Assembly (NCBI GenBank): GCA_965223045.1 | Contig: CBDCVN010000013.1 | Coordinates: forward strand, 1,922,001 to 1,986,000 | DNA: 64,000 nucleotides | Source of the DNA: CBDCVN01 sp965223045 | Lineage (GTDB): Bacteria; Deinococcota; Deinococci; Deinococcales; Trueperaceae | Direction: 5' to 3' | Shown here: piece after piece, positions 27,360-36,572 of the stretch | How the letters are laid out: each line of letters starts with the position of its first letter | How positions within the stretch are numbered: position 1 is the first letter of the stretch | Program-made: the position numbers and the translations under genes | The notes under the pieces: generated by a model | Databases searched by the model: none | What the model was told of the DNA's origin: nothing | Seen by the model: only the letters and a program-made list of their open reading frames with translations

Positions 27360-30300
27360 TTAAGGTCTATAGTAATACTTAATCTTTGTATTGTCTGACT
27401 GCCTTGTTACCTCAATCACTCCTAAAGAACCAGATTGTACTCGAGAAGGAACATCTTGACTGTAAAGTTTAGGATCTTTCTTATGCGGCATAACTATTTG
27501 AAAAGAGGTTTGATTCGGCCAGAGGACAAGAGCTTGTTGCAAAGTATATTCCAAAGTAATAGCAATAGACTCTTCTACCTCATCTTGGTCTAGCATAGAC
27601 TCATCTAAATCTCCAAAATCATAAGCAGGAACAATTAACTGAGGCTTTGTTTCTGCTATGCTCTGCTGTGTTGTTTTTGTAATGTGTGTAAACAAGGCTA
27701 GGGATCTTTCACCATCTGGCCACTCGAGAACAGCTAAAGGTGAACCTTTAAATTCAGCATAACTAAGCCAGTGCTCAGGAGTTTGCTGAACTAATTCTAA
27801 ACCACTATGTTTTAGATTGACTTGCAATTGTTTGTTGCTATCTAAATAGAAGGCTAAATCAACCCCATCAAGAAAAGAACTTTCTTCTATGTCAGGGTCT
27901 ACAGAAGAAGAAAGGACACGGATTGAACCTGTTACAGGCAATTCTCGCATCACTGTAGTTGCTTCAAAGACTATATCTGAAAAATTTTTCTTTCTGTCAA
28001 AAGATAATATTAAGCTATCAATCTGTATCGGTGCCGAATCTAACAAGAATTTTGTCTCGTTGGGTTGCGCTATTAGATAACCTTGGTTAGGTACATGTAC
28101 TAGTATCATGTTCCCTCGCCAAGTCTTACGTAAGGATTTAAGAATTTGATTATCTGGACGTGTTTCCCACTGTATCATTTGCTCTATTTGTAACTTGCCC
28201 TCTGCTGTAAAAACAGCTTGCCTTTTGCCTGTAGAAGACCAAACCATTACTGTACTACTAGGATCAATTTTGAGTGATTTAGATTGCTCGAGCACCTTCA
28301 AAGAAGTAGTACTTAACCAGCCCGAGTTTTCATGTGCCTGATAACTATTTCCCCAAAGATCTGTCCCTGCTAGTTTAGTGACCATTACTGCTAGCCTTTG
28401 GGGAGGTTCTCCTATTTTAGAGAAAGTTTCTTTAAGCTTGCGTAAAGAGCCTTCATAAAATTTACCTTGGCTTGACTGCACAATAAGATAAGGTGGGGTA
28501 TGTGCTTCTTGAAAACTTTGAGCCAACTCTAGAATGCGATCTTTGTTCCACTCGCCAGAAGAAGTTACTACGTCACTTTGGGGTAATTCAAAAACCCCTA
28601 CACTTTCAGGCAAAGCCCCAGCAGTACTTTCTCTAAGGCCATAAAACGTAATAGTTTGATTTTCTGTAGGTACTGCTACATTAATTTTGTCGTAATCATA
28701 TTTTGCAACGTGGTTTTCTGGGGGTATACTGGTGTATTTAATCTGCCTCTCTAGTATAGATTCTGGCATCAGTACCTCAAATTCCTTTTGCTTGGGGAAA
28801 AATCTAAGGGTTCTGCTAATAGAGTCAGCAATGCTTAGGCTAGTAGCACTTTCCTTTTCCGTAACGTCTAAGTCTTCAAGGTCATAAACTGGCACTAGGG
28901 TACTTACTTGTAAATTTTCAATAGAGCTTGGTTCTGTATCAACTAAAAGATTTAGAGGTAGTGCCGAAGCAGGCTTATCTTCAGGGCGAAAGATAACAAT
29001 AGGTTGATCATCATCTAGTGCTGTTGCAAGTTGAGTTTTCTCACTTGCTTGGGCAAGTTCCCAACCACTGTCTGTTGCTACTAATGAGCATTGTGGCGAA
29101 TAAGCTAATTCCATACCTCTTGCAGAGAGTACTCGGACCGATTCACAGTCAAGATTTCTGTTTTGTAAGGCTCTTTGCAGCGAAGTTCGTATATCTTTTT
29201 GTGCTGACTGTGCTAGAAGTAGAGTATGCACTTGAGGCTCTTCATCAGCACGTGCTTGCAAGTACTCGAGTTCATCAGTGCGAATAGTTAAGTAACCCTG
29301 TCTAACTCGCACTAAAAACACATTAGTGTTCCACTGACGGCGCTCATTTAATAACTCTTCATCAGAAGGAAGATCTTTCCAAGTGACCATAGAAGAGATC
29401 TTAATTTCTGGTTCAGTGTGCCCCCTACCAAAATGTGCAAATCTATGAGTGGATTGTAGAAAAAGTCTGTCTTGCGTTGTGGGAAGCCAACTAAAAATAT
29501 CTTGAGCTACCTTGCCAACAATACTTAACCAAGTACTTTGTGATTCTCTAGAAAGAGTAGGAGAATTTTTAGCAGCTAGGTTTCCATAATGAGCAGTACC
29601 CTTTAACTTGATCACTACAGTCTTAATAGTGTAATTTTGTCTACTTTCCAATAAGTCCTTTATCTGAGGTAAACCACCAGCTATATAAGGACCATTGTTA
29701 ATACTCACTACAACATAAGGAGAGTGGACTCTTCTGTGGTGATTAGCCGCATGTTCCATAGTAGCACTATTATCAAGCTCTGCAATCCATAAGAAGTCTC
29801 TGTCAGCAAAATATACTAGTTCACCTTGATTATTAATTACTTTACGGTCTTTGACTTTCTGACCTGTAAATACCTTCAAAACAGGTTGATTTTTGGGCAG
29901 GTGATTATTAATTATGTTACTCACAACTGTTTCATAGCTTGACTTGTGCTCTGGTTGTCTTCTTGGGGCAAAGCGAGGTAAAGCTGTCACAGCCATAATA
30001 AAGTAAGGAGTACTTTGGTCATTAGGATTAAGCAGGTTTCTTTCTGACCAAGGAATTGTCTGGTAGCCTTGTGTGGGCATCCAATATTTAATTAAATTCT
30101 TTTTTTGCTTCATAGCTTCTGCTACTAAGCTTTGATCAGGATCTAAGGGAGGATTTGCTGTGGGAGAAGTAGGATTGTTAGCATTGGGGGTTGTATTAGC
30201 TTCTGACCAGAAAAATGGCTTGGGACGCAAGCTTACATTCCTAGAATTAGTTTGGTCTTTACTAGTTCTGCTGGCTGCTCCAATTCCTAGAGGAGTAGGT

Positions 30301-31616
30301 TCTAAAAAGAAAAGAGAAACTATAAAACTGCGTTTTATTTCCTCACTGGCATCACTTAAGAGACTGATGAAAGCATTCAGAAGAGGCTGTTTTTGCACTT
30401 CTTCCCAAAAAGGGTCTTGATTAACCCATCCTGTATTTTTAATTTGAGGTGAAGAGAAATCTCCATTAGTAGCGCTTCCTGCTAGCAATGTATTCAAATC
30501 AAATGTTTCTAGCACACTTCCTACATACACTTGGTAATCTTTTGCCAGTGGGTTTCCTGCAATTAACCAGGACAACTGAATACTCTGTGGTAAGTGGGCT
30601 ATCTCAGCGTACTCTGCCACCCAGATTTCAGCAACTTCTGGGGGTGCTCCTAGTTTTTGCAGCATAGTGTTAAGTGACAAATCTATTTCAATAGGTTTGC
30701 GATAGACTCGAGCCACCCGCCCATTAACTTCTACTCCATATTTATAGTTAAGTCTATCAAGGTAAGAGACTGACTCAAATACATCTTCAACACTGTCATC
30801 GTAACCAGTTAGAGCTGTTTCATAGAGGTACTGATTCTCACTAAACCCTTCAGGCGCACCACTTCTACTAACAGTAATTGGCTGTGCAAAGCCTACTACA
30901 CCTATGCCTCCGGGGATTACTCCTGTTTGCAAAATGGGAGTGCTCGAGACCATAAAACGCCCCTCAGCTTCAGGTAGTAAACCAATGTCATTAACTGGCT
31001 CGAGCCAACTCCCCCAAGTCTCTAATCCTGCTAGTAGATAGAGTAAAGTAGCCTCAAGGACATCATCTTCCTCATTAAGATGCACTGAAACTTCAGAGGT
31101 TTTAAAAACCTCCGAGATTGGGGCAATTTCTTCAACCAAAATATAAGCTTGTTGGATTTCTTCGACATTTTTTCCCAAAGCTCTTACATCTGCTTGGATT
31201 TGCTTCACATACTGCCTTTGACTATTTATCCAGCCTTCAATCTCATCGGGAGGGGCATTTGCAAAGGCATTAGTATCTAATTGGTTCAAGAGGATATCAA
31301 GCCAGTTTGTAGAGGTTTTGGGCTCGAGCCTTTCAATTTGCTGCCAGATTTTATTTAGCTGCTTACTAATGACATCGTTTTGTTCTTCATCTTCAGCATT
31401 CTCAGATAAAAACCGAGATTGATAGTTTTTAAACCACTGTTTGTAATTATCAATTTCTAAAGCAAGTTCATCTAGTAATTGCTGAGATAACAGAATCTCT
31501 TCACGAAAAGCAACGAGTAAGTCATTTGTATTATCAACTTGTGAAGAAGCTACGCCTAAAATGACCATTATAGGGCAAAAAAAACCTAATATTCTAAGAA
31601 CAAATTTCTTATACAT
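27360..31616 (-). CDS. 1,418-residue exported protein with internal duplication
   Basis: Not recognised. A signal sequence (FVLRILGFFCPIMVILGVAS) suggests export. Residues 30-200 are helical and charged. Two related blocks of about 400 residues cover the C-terminal half: about 610-1010 and 1030-1418. Matching pairs include SPYVVVSINNGPYIAGG with TPPYLIVQSSQGKFYEG, LVRVRQGYLTI with LVHVPNQGYLIA, and VPVYDLEDLD with VPAYDFGDLD. A Pro/Asn/Thr-rich stretch (TPNANNPTSPTANPPLDPDQ near 480) may be a hinge. The ribosome site aaggaa precedes the ATG. No catalytic motif stands out; a large cell-surface or periplasmic structural protein is plausible. Confidence 0.7.
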   Translation of the reverse strand: MYKKFVLRILGFFCPIMVILGVASSQVDNTNDLLVAFREEILLSQQLLDELALEIDNYKQWFKNYQSRFLSENAEDEEQNDVISKQLNKIWQQIERLEPKTSTNWLDILLNQLDTNAFANAPPDEIEGWINSQRQYVKQIQADVRALGKNVEEIQQAYILVEEIAPISEVFKTSEVSVHLNEEDDVLEATLLYLLAGLETWGSWLEPVNDIGLLPEAEGRFMVSSTPILQTGVIPGGIGVVGFAQPITVSRSGAPEGFSENQYLYETALTGYDDSVEDVFESVSYLDRLNYKYGVEVNGRVARVYRKPIEIDLSLNTMLQKLGAPPEVAEIWVAEYAEIAHLPQSIQLSWLIAGNPLAKDYQVYVGSVLETFDLNTLLAGSATNGDFSSPQIKNTGWVNQDPFWEEVQKQPLLNAFISLLSDASEEIKRSFIVSLFFLEPTPLGIGAASRTSKDQTNSRNVSLRPKPFFWSEANTTPNANNPTSPTANPPLDPDQSLVAEAMKQKKNLIKYWMPTQGYQTIPWSERNLLNPNDQSTPYFIMAVTALPRFAPRRQPEHKSSYETVVSNIINNHLPKNQPVLKVFTGQKVKDRKVINNQGELVYFADRDFLWIAELDNSATMEHAANHHRRVHSPYVVVSINNGPYIAGGLPQIKDLLESRQNYTIKTVVIKLKGTAHYGNLAAKNSPTLSRESQSTWLSIVGKVAQDIFSWLPTTQDRLFLQSTHRFAHFGRGHTEPEIKISSMVTWKDLPSDEELLNERRQWNTNVFLVRVRQGYLTIRTDELEYLQARADEEPQVHTLLLAQSAQKDIRTSLQRALQNRNLDCESVRVLSARGMELAYSPQCSLVATDSGWELAQASEKTQLATALDDDQPIVIFRPEDKPASALPLNLLVDTEPSSIENLQVSTLVPVYDLEDLDVTEKESATSLSIADSISRTLRFFPKQKEFEVLMPESILERQIKYTSIPPENHVAKYDYDKINVAVPTENQTITFYGLRESTAGALPESVGVFELPQSDVVTSSGEWNKDRILELAQSFQEAHTPPYLIVQSSQGKFYEGSLRKLKETFSKIGEPPQRLAVMVTKLAGTDLWGNSYQAHENSGWLSTTSLKVLEQSKSLKIDPSSTVMVWSSTGKRQAVFTAEGKLQIEQMIQWETRPDNQILKSLRKTWRGNMILVHVPNQGYLIAQPNETKFLLDSAPIQIDSLILSFDRKKNFSDIVFEATTVMRELPVTGSIRVLSSSVDPDIEESSFLDGVDLAFYLDSNKQLQVNLKHSGLELVQQTPEHWLSYAEFKGSPLAVLEWPDGERSLALFTHITKTTQQSIAETKPQLIVPAYDFGDLDESMLDQDEVEESIAITLEYTLQQALVLWPNQTSFQIVMPHKKDPKLYSQDVPSRVQSGSLGVIEVTRQSDNTKIKYYYRP

Positions 31617-31745
31617 GATTTACTAATTCCTTATTTTGAACTCCTATCTTGGGTTTTTAATTTTAACAGTTAAGGCACGGAAATTTACTTCCTACACCTC
31701 ATAAACTTAAAATCATGGTTTTCTACAAACATTCCTTACAAGACA

Positions 31746-32324
31746 CTAGTTATTAAAAAGATCTCCAAACAAATCCTCCAAAGCCTGATACAAATCCCCC
31801 CAAGGATCAAACTCAGAACTAGATTCAGTCCCAGAAATCGATAATGCCTCATCAAGCTCACCTTTATCACTAAAGGTCAGACGCAAACCCTCGTTTGAAA
31901 CTAGCTCTTCTCTGACTACAGCTGGATCGCACTCGGCGGCGGCATTGCCAGCAATGCTACCTACAAAACAAACCAGCCACTCACGATCTATCTGATTATC
32001 AGCTCGAGCTAGCTCCCTAGGAAGCGTATCGGCTATTGGGATACCAAACAGTTTTGTATTAAGGACACCACCTATAACCCAGACATCTAGCAGAGTGCAC
32101 GCCTTATCAATATCATTAATGGTATTTGGATCAATTCCTGATTTTTCTATCAGGTAGGCTTGCTCTTCTGAATTTAATTTGTCAAATAAAGATGCTGTTA
32201 GCTTGATAACCACATTGTCTTCAGCGATATCAATACCGCTACATACCTGAGCTATGCCTGATGAAAAAGTAGCAAGAAATAAAACAGAAAAGCCGAGAAT
32301 AAGCTGCTGAAAAATCTTTAACAT
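31746..32324 (-). CDS. exported protein of unknown function, 192 residues
   Basis: Not recognised. ATG at 32324 is preferred, since gggag lies eight bases before it and it begins the signal peptide MLKIFQQLILGFSVLFLATF. The mature part has four cysteines (VCSG, KACTLL, VCFVG, ECDP) that could form two disulfides. The C-terminal end is acidic (DPWGDLYQALEDLFGDLFNN). It follows the tail-collar-like gene by about 160 bp on the same strand and may share a secreted role with it. Confidence 0.65.
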   Translation of the reverse strand: MLKIFQQLILGFSVLFLATFSSGIAQVCSGIDIAEDNVVIKLTASLFDKLNSEEQAYLIEKSGIDPNTINDIDKACTLLDVWVIGGVLNTKLFGIPIADTLPRELARADNQIDREWLVCFVGSIAGNAAAECDPAVVREELVSNEGLRLTFSDKGELDEALSISGTESSSEFDPWGDLYQALEDLFGDLFNN

Positions 32325-32483
32325 ACGCATAACTCCCTGTGTACTCAAACACTTATTGTATAGGTCTTCTCCTTTTAAGTATTTTGGTAGTGTTTCTTGT
32401 ATCCAAAAACACGAGTAATTCGCAGTTCAAAGTCTTATTTAGAGATAATCCTATTCCTGTAAGGTGACGAGACCTACTTTAAG

Positions 32484-33035
32484 TCAGCTCCCATCAGCAC
32501 AAATTATGCTGTTCTTTTCTCGAGGCAACTCATCTTCTCCCTTTGCAGACAAATATTTATACAAGAGAGGATATTCTTCCTCATCAATAGTTTGACCTTC
32601 TTGCCTCAACCAGTTTTCAGGTACTTCAGCATCTTCTGGGTATTCCATAGTAGAACCTATTTCACACTCAGGATTTTCAGCCATTGCTTTGTATACAGCG
32701 TTTTTTAAAGCTTCTTTCTCACTCATTGAAGGGATTTTTCCATGTATGCAAATTACATGAGTTGCTTGGTCTTCATCATCAACTATGCTTGGTACTTTTA
32801 CACTTCTATACCCATCACCACCATACTCACCATCTGTGGCCCGCAAAAACTCTGCACTTCCTCTAACTGGCAAAGTCCGTCCATCAGTAGGTACCCAATC
32901 AGCTGGTTCTTCTTGAGTATTGCCCGAAGGATTAATTTCGCCAACTGTGCATGCTTGTGATAAAGAAGCTAATCCAGCAAGAAGAATAACTATACTTGAA
33001 CTGATGAAAAGCTTTATTTTGACATCAAAACTCAT
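32484..33035 (-). CDS. secreted protein with two tail-collar-like modules
   Basis: A 183-residue protein with a signal (SSSIVILLAGLASLSQAC, possibly a lipobox). Two modules resemble the phage tail collar domain: VGEINPSG, then PADWVPTDGRTLPVRGSAEF and GEYGGDGYRSVKVPSI, and later IGSTMEYPED, VPENWLRQEGQTIDEEEYPL and LLYKYL. In true collar proteins the pattern is G-x-I, P-x-G-W, DGx-L, and Y-GGDG-x-x-F-x-L-P. Here a residue replaces the usual G before W. Such modules occur in phage fibres and in bacterial microcystin-dependent proteins. The ribosome site aaggag lies seven bases before the ATG. Function unknown. Confidence 0.6.
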   Translation of the reverse strand: MSFDVKIKLFISSSIVILLAGLASLSQACTVGEINPSGNTQEEPADWVPTDGRTLPVRGSAEFLRATDGEYGGDGYRSVKVPSIVDDEDQATHVICIHGKIPSMSEKEALKNAVYKAMAENPECEIGSTMEYPEDAEVPENWLRQEGQTIDEEEYPLLYKYLSAKGEDELPREKNSIICADGS

Positions 33036-33137
33036 AAGTAACTCCTTAATTATTTGGGGTTAGTAATAGGTAATACATTTAGACCTTATTATGACAAGCA
33101 AGTATAAGACTAGGCCTGATAGGAAAGGTCAAAACAA

Positions 33138-33794
33138 TCATCCACGGTTGTTAGTGACAGTACCTTTCTCTTTGTGTCGCTCATAAAGATTTTTCATAAC
33201 CTCGAGCAAATCAACCTTACTCTCACGCAGAAGCACAGTCAAGTGAAACAGTAAATCTGCTGCTTCATCTAAAAGCTCTTCTCGCTTGTTCTGCAAGGCT
33301 GCTACAATAGTTTCTCCTGCTTCTTCAACAACCTTCTGACAAATGTAACCCAAGCCTTTGCTATGTATTTTGCTAACATATGAACCCTCAGGTAATTCTT
33401 GCAAGCGCTTATCAATTACCCGCTGCAAAAGCATCATCACTTCACCTGAAGAAGGCTCTAGCTCAGAAGTTATGGCTTCAGAAGTTATGCTACGGTGAAA
33501 GCAAGAGTACTCGCCAATATGGCAGGCTGCTCCTTTTTGTAACACTCTATAAAGTACAGCATCACCATCACAGTCATAGCGGATTTCTTGTAGACTTTGA
33601 AAGTGCCCGCTAGTCGCGCCTTTATGCCAAAGCTCTTGACGTGAGCGGCTGTAATAATGTGCCTCGCCTGTTTCTAGAGTTTTATCAAGTGCCTCTCTAT
33701 TAGCAAAGGCAAACATTAGCACTTGTCCACTTTCAGCATCTTGCGTAATCACAGGAATAAGATCATGCTCATCAAACTTAAGTTCAGATATCAT
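33138..33794 (-). CDS. hisIE: bifunctional phosphoribosyl-AMP cyclohydrolase / phosphoribosyl-ATP pyrophosphatase
   Basis: A 218-residue fusion catalysing steps two and three of histidine synthesis. HisI is residues 10-95: LMFAFANREALDKTLETGEA, HYYSRSRQELWHKGATSGH, the metal-binding YDCDGDAVL and CHIGEYSCFHR. HisE is residues 120-210: GLGYICQKVVEEAGETIVAA and LLDEAADLLFHLTVLL carry the acidic Mg sites. The length is normal for the fused form. The start ATG overlaps the stop of a small membrane protein gene (ATGA), placing hisIE last in a four-gene run. No other his gene is in the window. Confidence 0.95.
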   Translation of the reverse strand: MISELKFDEHDLIPVITQDAESGQVLMFAFANREALDKTLETGEAHYYSRSRQELWHKGATSGHFQSLQEIRYDCDGDAVLYRVLQKGAACHIGEYSCFHRSITSEAITSELEPSSGEVMMLLQRVIDKRLQELPEGSYVSKIHSKGLGYICQKVVEEAGETIVAALQNKREELLDEAADLLFHLTVLLRESKVDLLEVMKNLYERHKEKGTVTNNRG

Positions 33795-33946
33795 TGCAAG
33801 AGAAACTCAGCTACCAAGTAGGTTGATAAGAGCATAACTAACGCAAAAATCAAAATATAAGGTAATGTTGCACGGTAACTAACTAAAATAAGCATGAGGA
33901 TATCCTTAGTTTTTAATTTATCTTCATCAGATTTTGCTTTAGGCAT
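33791..33946 (-). CDS. 51-residue single-pass or double-pass membrane protein
   Basis: A short open frame not normally called because of its length. It encodes a charged N-terminus MPKAKSDEDKLKTKDILML and a long hydrophobic segment (LPYILIFALVMLLSTYLVAE). Its ATG comes one base after the upstream stop (TAAtATG) and its TGA overlaps the hisIE start (ATGA). Such packing on both sides strongly supports a real gene in the operon. No homologue is recognised; a small membrane regulator or subunit is possible. Confidence 0.65.
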   Translation of the reverse strand: MPKAKSDEDKLKTKDILMLILVSYRATLPYILIFALVMLLSTYLVAEFLLQ

Positions 33947-33947
33947 A

Positions 33948-34394
33948 TTATTTTAATAGCTCAGTGAACATCTTTTCGGTGGCTACTCGAGCTGCTTCAT
34001 AAATTTCATTGAATAGTTGAGTTACTTTAGTATCTCTAGGTTTCTTACCAGTCAAACGCAACTGACGGACCTTTGCTAGTGTATCGGCCACATCTTTCCA
34101 ATTTTTGCCTACGTGCTTATCTTTAAAAACAAGCCCTGTAATCTTTGACAAAGCATAAAGCTGAGAGTGAAGGCGATCAAATTCTTCACCTCGTAACTTA
34201 GTATCATCACCTTTTAAAATCCTTATATATTCATGATAGATCAAAAGTAACTTCTCTGCCTGTTGCAACTTAATTTCATACTGCTTTGCTCTCCTTTGCC
34301 ACATAGCAGTTAGCCAAGAAGCTAAAATACTACCTACGACAAGAGTTATTATTGTTATTACAATAGAGCTGTTTGCTATTTCCCATAAATTCAT
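33948..34394 (-). CDS. membrane-anchored protein of unknown function
   Basis: About 148 residues from ATG at 34394 (six bases after gagg; a TTG four codons upstream is the alternative). One N-terminal membrane segment (SIVITIITLVVGSILASWLT) is followed by a helical, basic cytoplasmic domain, AMWQRRAKQYEIKLQQAEKL through FNEIYEAARVATEKMFTELL. It starts 14 bases after the DUF445 stop, so the two are co-transcribed. Together with the 51-residue gene this makes a small membrane-protein block before hisIE. No function is known. Confidence 0.7.
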   Translation of the reverse strand: MNLWEIANSSIVITIITLVVGSILASWLTAMWQRRAKQYEIKLQQAEKLLLIYHEYIRILKGDDTKLRGEEFDRLHSQLYALSKITGLVFKDKHVGKNWKDVADTLAKVRQLRLTGKKPRDTKVTQLFNEIYEAARVATEKMFTELLK

Positions 34395-34407
34395 AGTAAG
34401 CCTCAAT

Positions 34408-35136
34408 TTATTGTAAGTTGCTAGATTCCAACAAGCTTACAACTAGTCCAATCATACCACCAAAGACCCCTCCCCAAACAACTAACCAACCAAGGTATCT
34501 ACGGATCATATCTTGCACAATTTCTTTGACCATTTGAGATGTTAACTCGTTTAAGCGGTTGTCTATCATCTGCTCAAGCTTACCAGTAAGCCCTTGAGTA
34601 AATTCATCACCGCTTTTTCCTTTTAAAAGATCAGCACCCATTTCATGAATGGTTGCCTTTAGTCTTCCTACAACAGGTTCTTTTAAAGGCTCTAAGGCTC
34701 TTTTATCAACTTGTAGCATACTAAGCATATTACCCATAGGTGAAGTAAAAATAGCATCTACAAGATCAGCAAAAACCTTATCAAAATTAATCTTGTCTAT
34801 TAAATTAGAATAATCCTCTTTTAAATCAGGGTCTTCTTTTGTGTTTTCGTTTAGGAAGAAGTTTTTTATGCTTTGCTCATTAAAAAACTCCTGCACAATA
34901 AGCTTTTTAATGCCCATTTTAAACTCTTCAAAGTGATTGGGAATAACACCTGAACCATAAAGCAGTGGTACTTTTTCAAAAAGCATATGCACTGCTAGCC
35001 AATTGGTAATAGCACCAGAAAGAGCAAATAAACCTGCTGTTCGGACAATATCTCCATAGAGAGGGGAAATATAACTTAAAATAACCCCTAAAATAGTCAT
35101 TGCTACAGCAATTAGATTAGTTACCAAACTTTTCAC
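34408..35136 (-). CDS. DUF445 family membrane protein
   Basis: A 242-residue protein with two hydrophobic segments near the N-terminus and one at the C-terminus (LGWLVVWGGVFGGMIGLVVS). The DUF445 pattern is seen in SGAITNWLAVHMLFEKVPLL, GSGVIPNHFEEFKMGIKKLI and the central helical region. Homologues (YjiN, YheB) sit in the inner membrane and have no proven function. The GTG start has only weak ribosome-like sequence. It is the first gene of the run ending in hisIE. Confidence 0.85.
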   Translation of the reverse strand: MKSLVTNLIAVAMTILGVILSYISPLYGDIVRTAGLFALSGAITNWLAVHMLFEKVPLLYGSGVIPNHFEEFKMGIKKLIVQEFFNEQSIKNFFLNENTKEDPDLKEDYSNLIDKINFDKVFADLVDAIFTSPMGNMLSMLQVDKRALEPLKEPVVGRLKATIHEMGADLLKGKSGDEFTQGLTGKLEQMIDNRLNELTSQMVKEIVQDMIRRYLGWLVVWGGVFGGMIGLVVSLLESSNLQ

Positions 35137-35213
35137 AGTTTTAAAATAACTTTTCTTGAAGTATAGAGCAAAGCCTACTTAATGCCATTTTCAACTTAAT
35201 TAGTATTGTTTAA

Positions 35214-36488
35214 CTATTCGAAAGCCTGTCCAAGAACTGCACCTGAGCCACTATCACTAAGGTAACCTCTATCTTGCCCATCTATCTTAATATGCACAGC
35301 AGCACTATTACCAGCACGTACATAAACAGGTAGATCAAAGGTAAAGCTCTCACCCTGTTGAGCCATGCTATAAACTAGCGTTTCTCCACTATTTCTAGCT
35401 GTGCCAGAATAAACCTCAAGCCAAGACGCTTCTTCAATATCAATAGTAATTTTTCCAGTATTAATATTTTCTGGAGCAGTGGTTGATGTTTCATCGTTAA
35501 CACTTTCTGCTAAGTTGCTAGGAGTTACACCATTTTGCTGGGTTTGCTCAATCTCGACTGCTGAAGTTACTAAGTCTGACGCTTCTGAAATAGTACCTTC
35601 TTCTACAGTACCTTCTTCTACAAGAACATAGGAAAGAGTAACGTCATTAGTGAATTCTATCGATTTCTCAATAGTCTCATAACCTTCTAAAGAAATTTGT
35701 AAGACTTTTTTATCCACAGGTGTAAGTGGTGCCTCAAAAATGGGTGTAAGGCCTAAATCGTATCTATCTAAGCTAACTCTGGCACCTTCAGGCACTGTAG
35801 TTATCGAAAACATAACAAGGTCATTAGCAGGTGCTACAGGTGCTAAATTTTCACCACCATTAATGCCTGCAACATTAGCAGGAGACCCAGTTGCTATAGT
35901 TTCTTCTACTAATGGAAATGGGCTAACTACAGGTGCTGGTTCAGGTGCTTGTGAAGTAACAGGTTCTGGAACCCAAGGTAAACTAAAAAGCCAACCACCC
36001 TTGCCCTCAGGTAATGCAAAAATCCTCCAAGCTCCTATGAGTAAAACTGCCAAAACAGCAAAGCTAAGTAAAATAGCCCAAAGGCGTGTGTTACTGCTAG
36101 TTATTAAGGTTTTTTTACTTCTTGTTAGATGAGGTTTAGATTGTATAGGTTTGGTTGTTTCAGATATTAAAACACCATAGCGTTCTTGACTGTAAAGTTC
36201 TAAAATGGGCTTTTCCTCGAGGTCTATGGCTTGAGCATAAAGCCTTAAAAAATTGCGAGTATAGACATTCTCAGGTAAATCCTCATAACGCCCTTCATCT
36301 AAAGCAGAAAGATACTCCTTGCGTACATGGGTAAGGCTAGCAACATCACTTAAGTTTAATCCTTTACTCTCACGTGCTTCTTGTAAAAGTTGCCCCAACT
36401 GACTTTGAATCTTAGGTTCATCAGTTGTTATAGTAGTTGGAAGAACATTATCATTAATTACTTGGGTTGTATTCATTATTTCATTCAT
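35214..36488 (-). CDS. RodZ-like helix-turn-helix protein with PEGA and DUF4115 domains
   Basis: A 424-residue inner-membrane protein. Residues 25-95 form the HTH_25 domain of RodZ: LGQLLQEARESKGLNLSDVA, SLTHVRKEYLSALDEGRYED and VYTRNFLRLYAQAIDL. One membrane helix lies near 140-165 (LLSFAVLAVLLIGAWRIFAL). Outside are a PEGA domain near 235-290 (TTVPEGARVSLDRYDLGLTP) and a DUF4115 domain near 345-420 (ASWLEVYSGTARNSGETLVY). RodZ links MreB filaments to wall synthesis; the added PEGA domain suggests binding of peptidoglycan or other wall material. No cell-shape genes are adjacent. Confidence 0.88.
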   Translation of the reverse strand: MNEIMNTTQVINDNVLPTTITTDEPKIQSQLGQLLQEARESKGLNLSDVASLTHVRKEYLSALDEGRYEDLPENVYTRNFLRLYAQAIDLEEKPILELYSQERYGVLISETTKPIQSKPHLTRSKKTLITSSNTRLWAILLSFAVLAVLLIGAWRIFALPEGKGGWLFSLPWVPEPVTSQAPEPAPVVSPFPLVEETIATGSPANVAGINGGENLAPVAPANDLVMFSITTVPEGARVSLDRYDLGLTPIFEAPLTPVDKKVLQISLEGYETIEKSIEFTNDVTLSYVLVEEGTVEEGTISEASDLVTSAVEIEQTQQNGVTPSNLAESVNDETSTTAPENINTGKITIDIEEASWLEVYSGTARNSGETLVYSMAQQGESFTFDLPVYVRAGNSAAVHIKIDGQDRGYLSDSGSGAVLGQAFE

Positions 36489-36572
36489 CAGACACCACCT
36501 AAATTATTCTATATCTTAAATATTACAGGCTTAACCTTAGAAATTTTCTAAAAAATTAAAATTTGTTGAATT

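Noticed and set aside
35740..36132. 130-residue plus-strand frame
   Set aside because: Antisense to the RodZ-like gene, which has clear domains.
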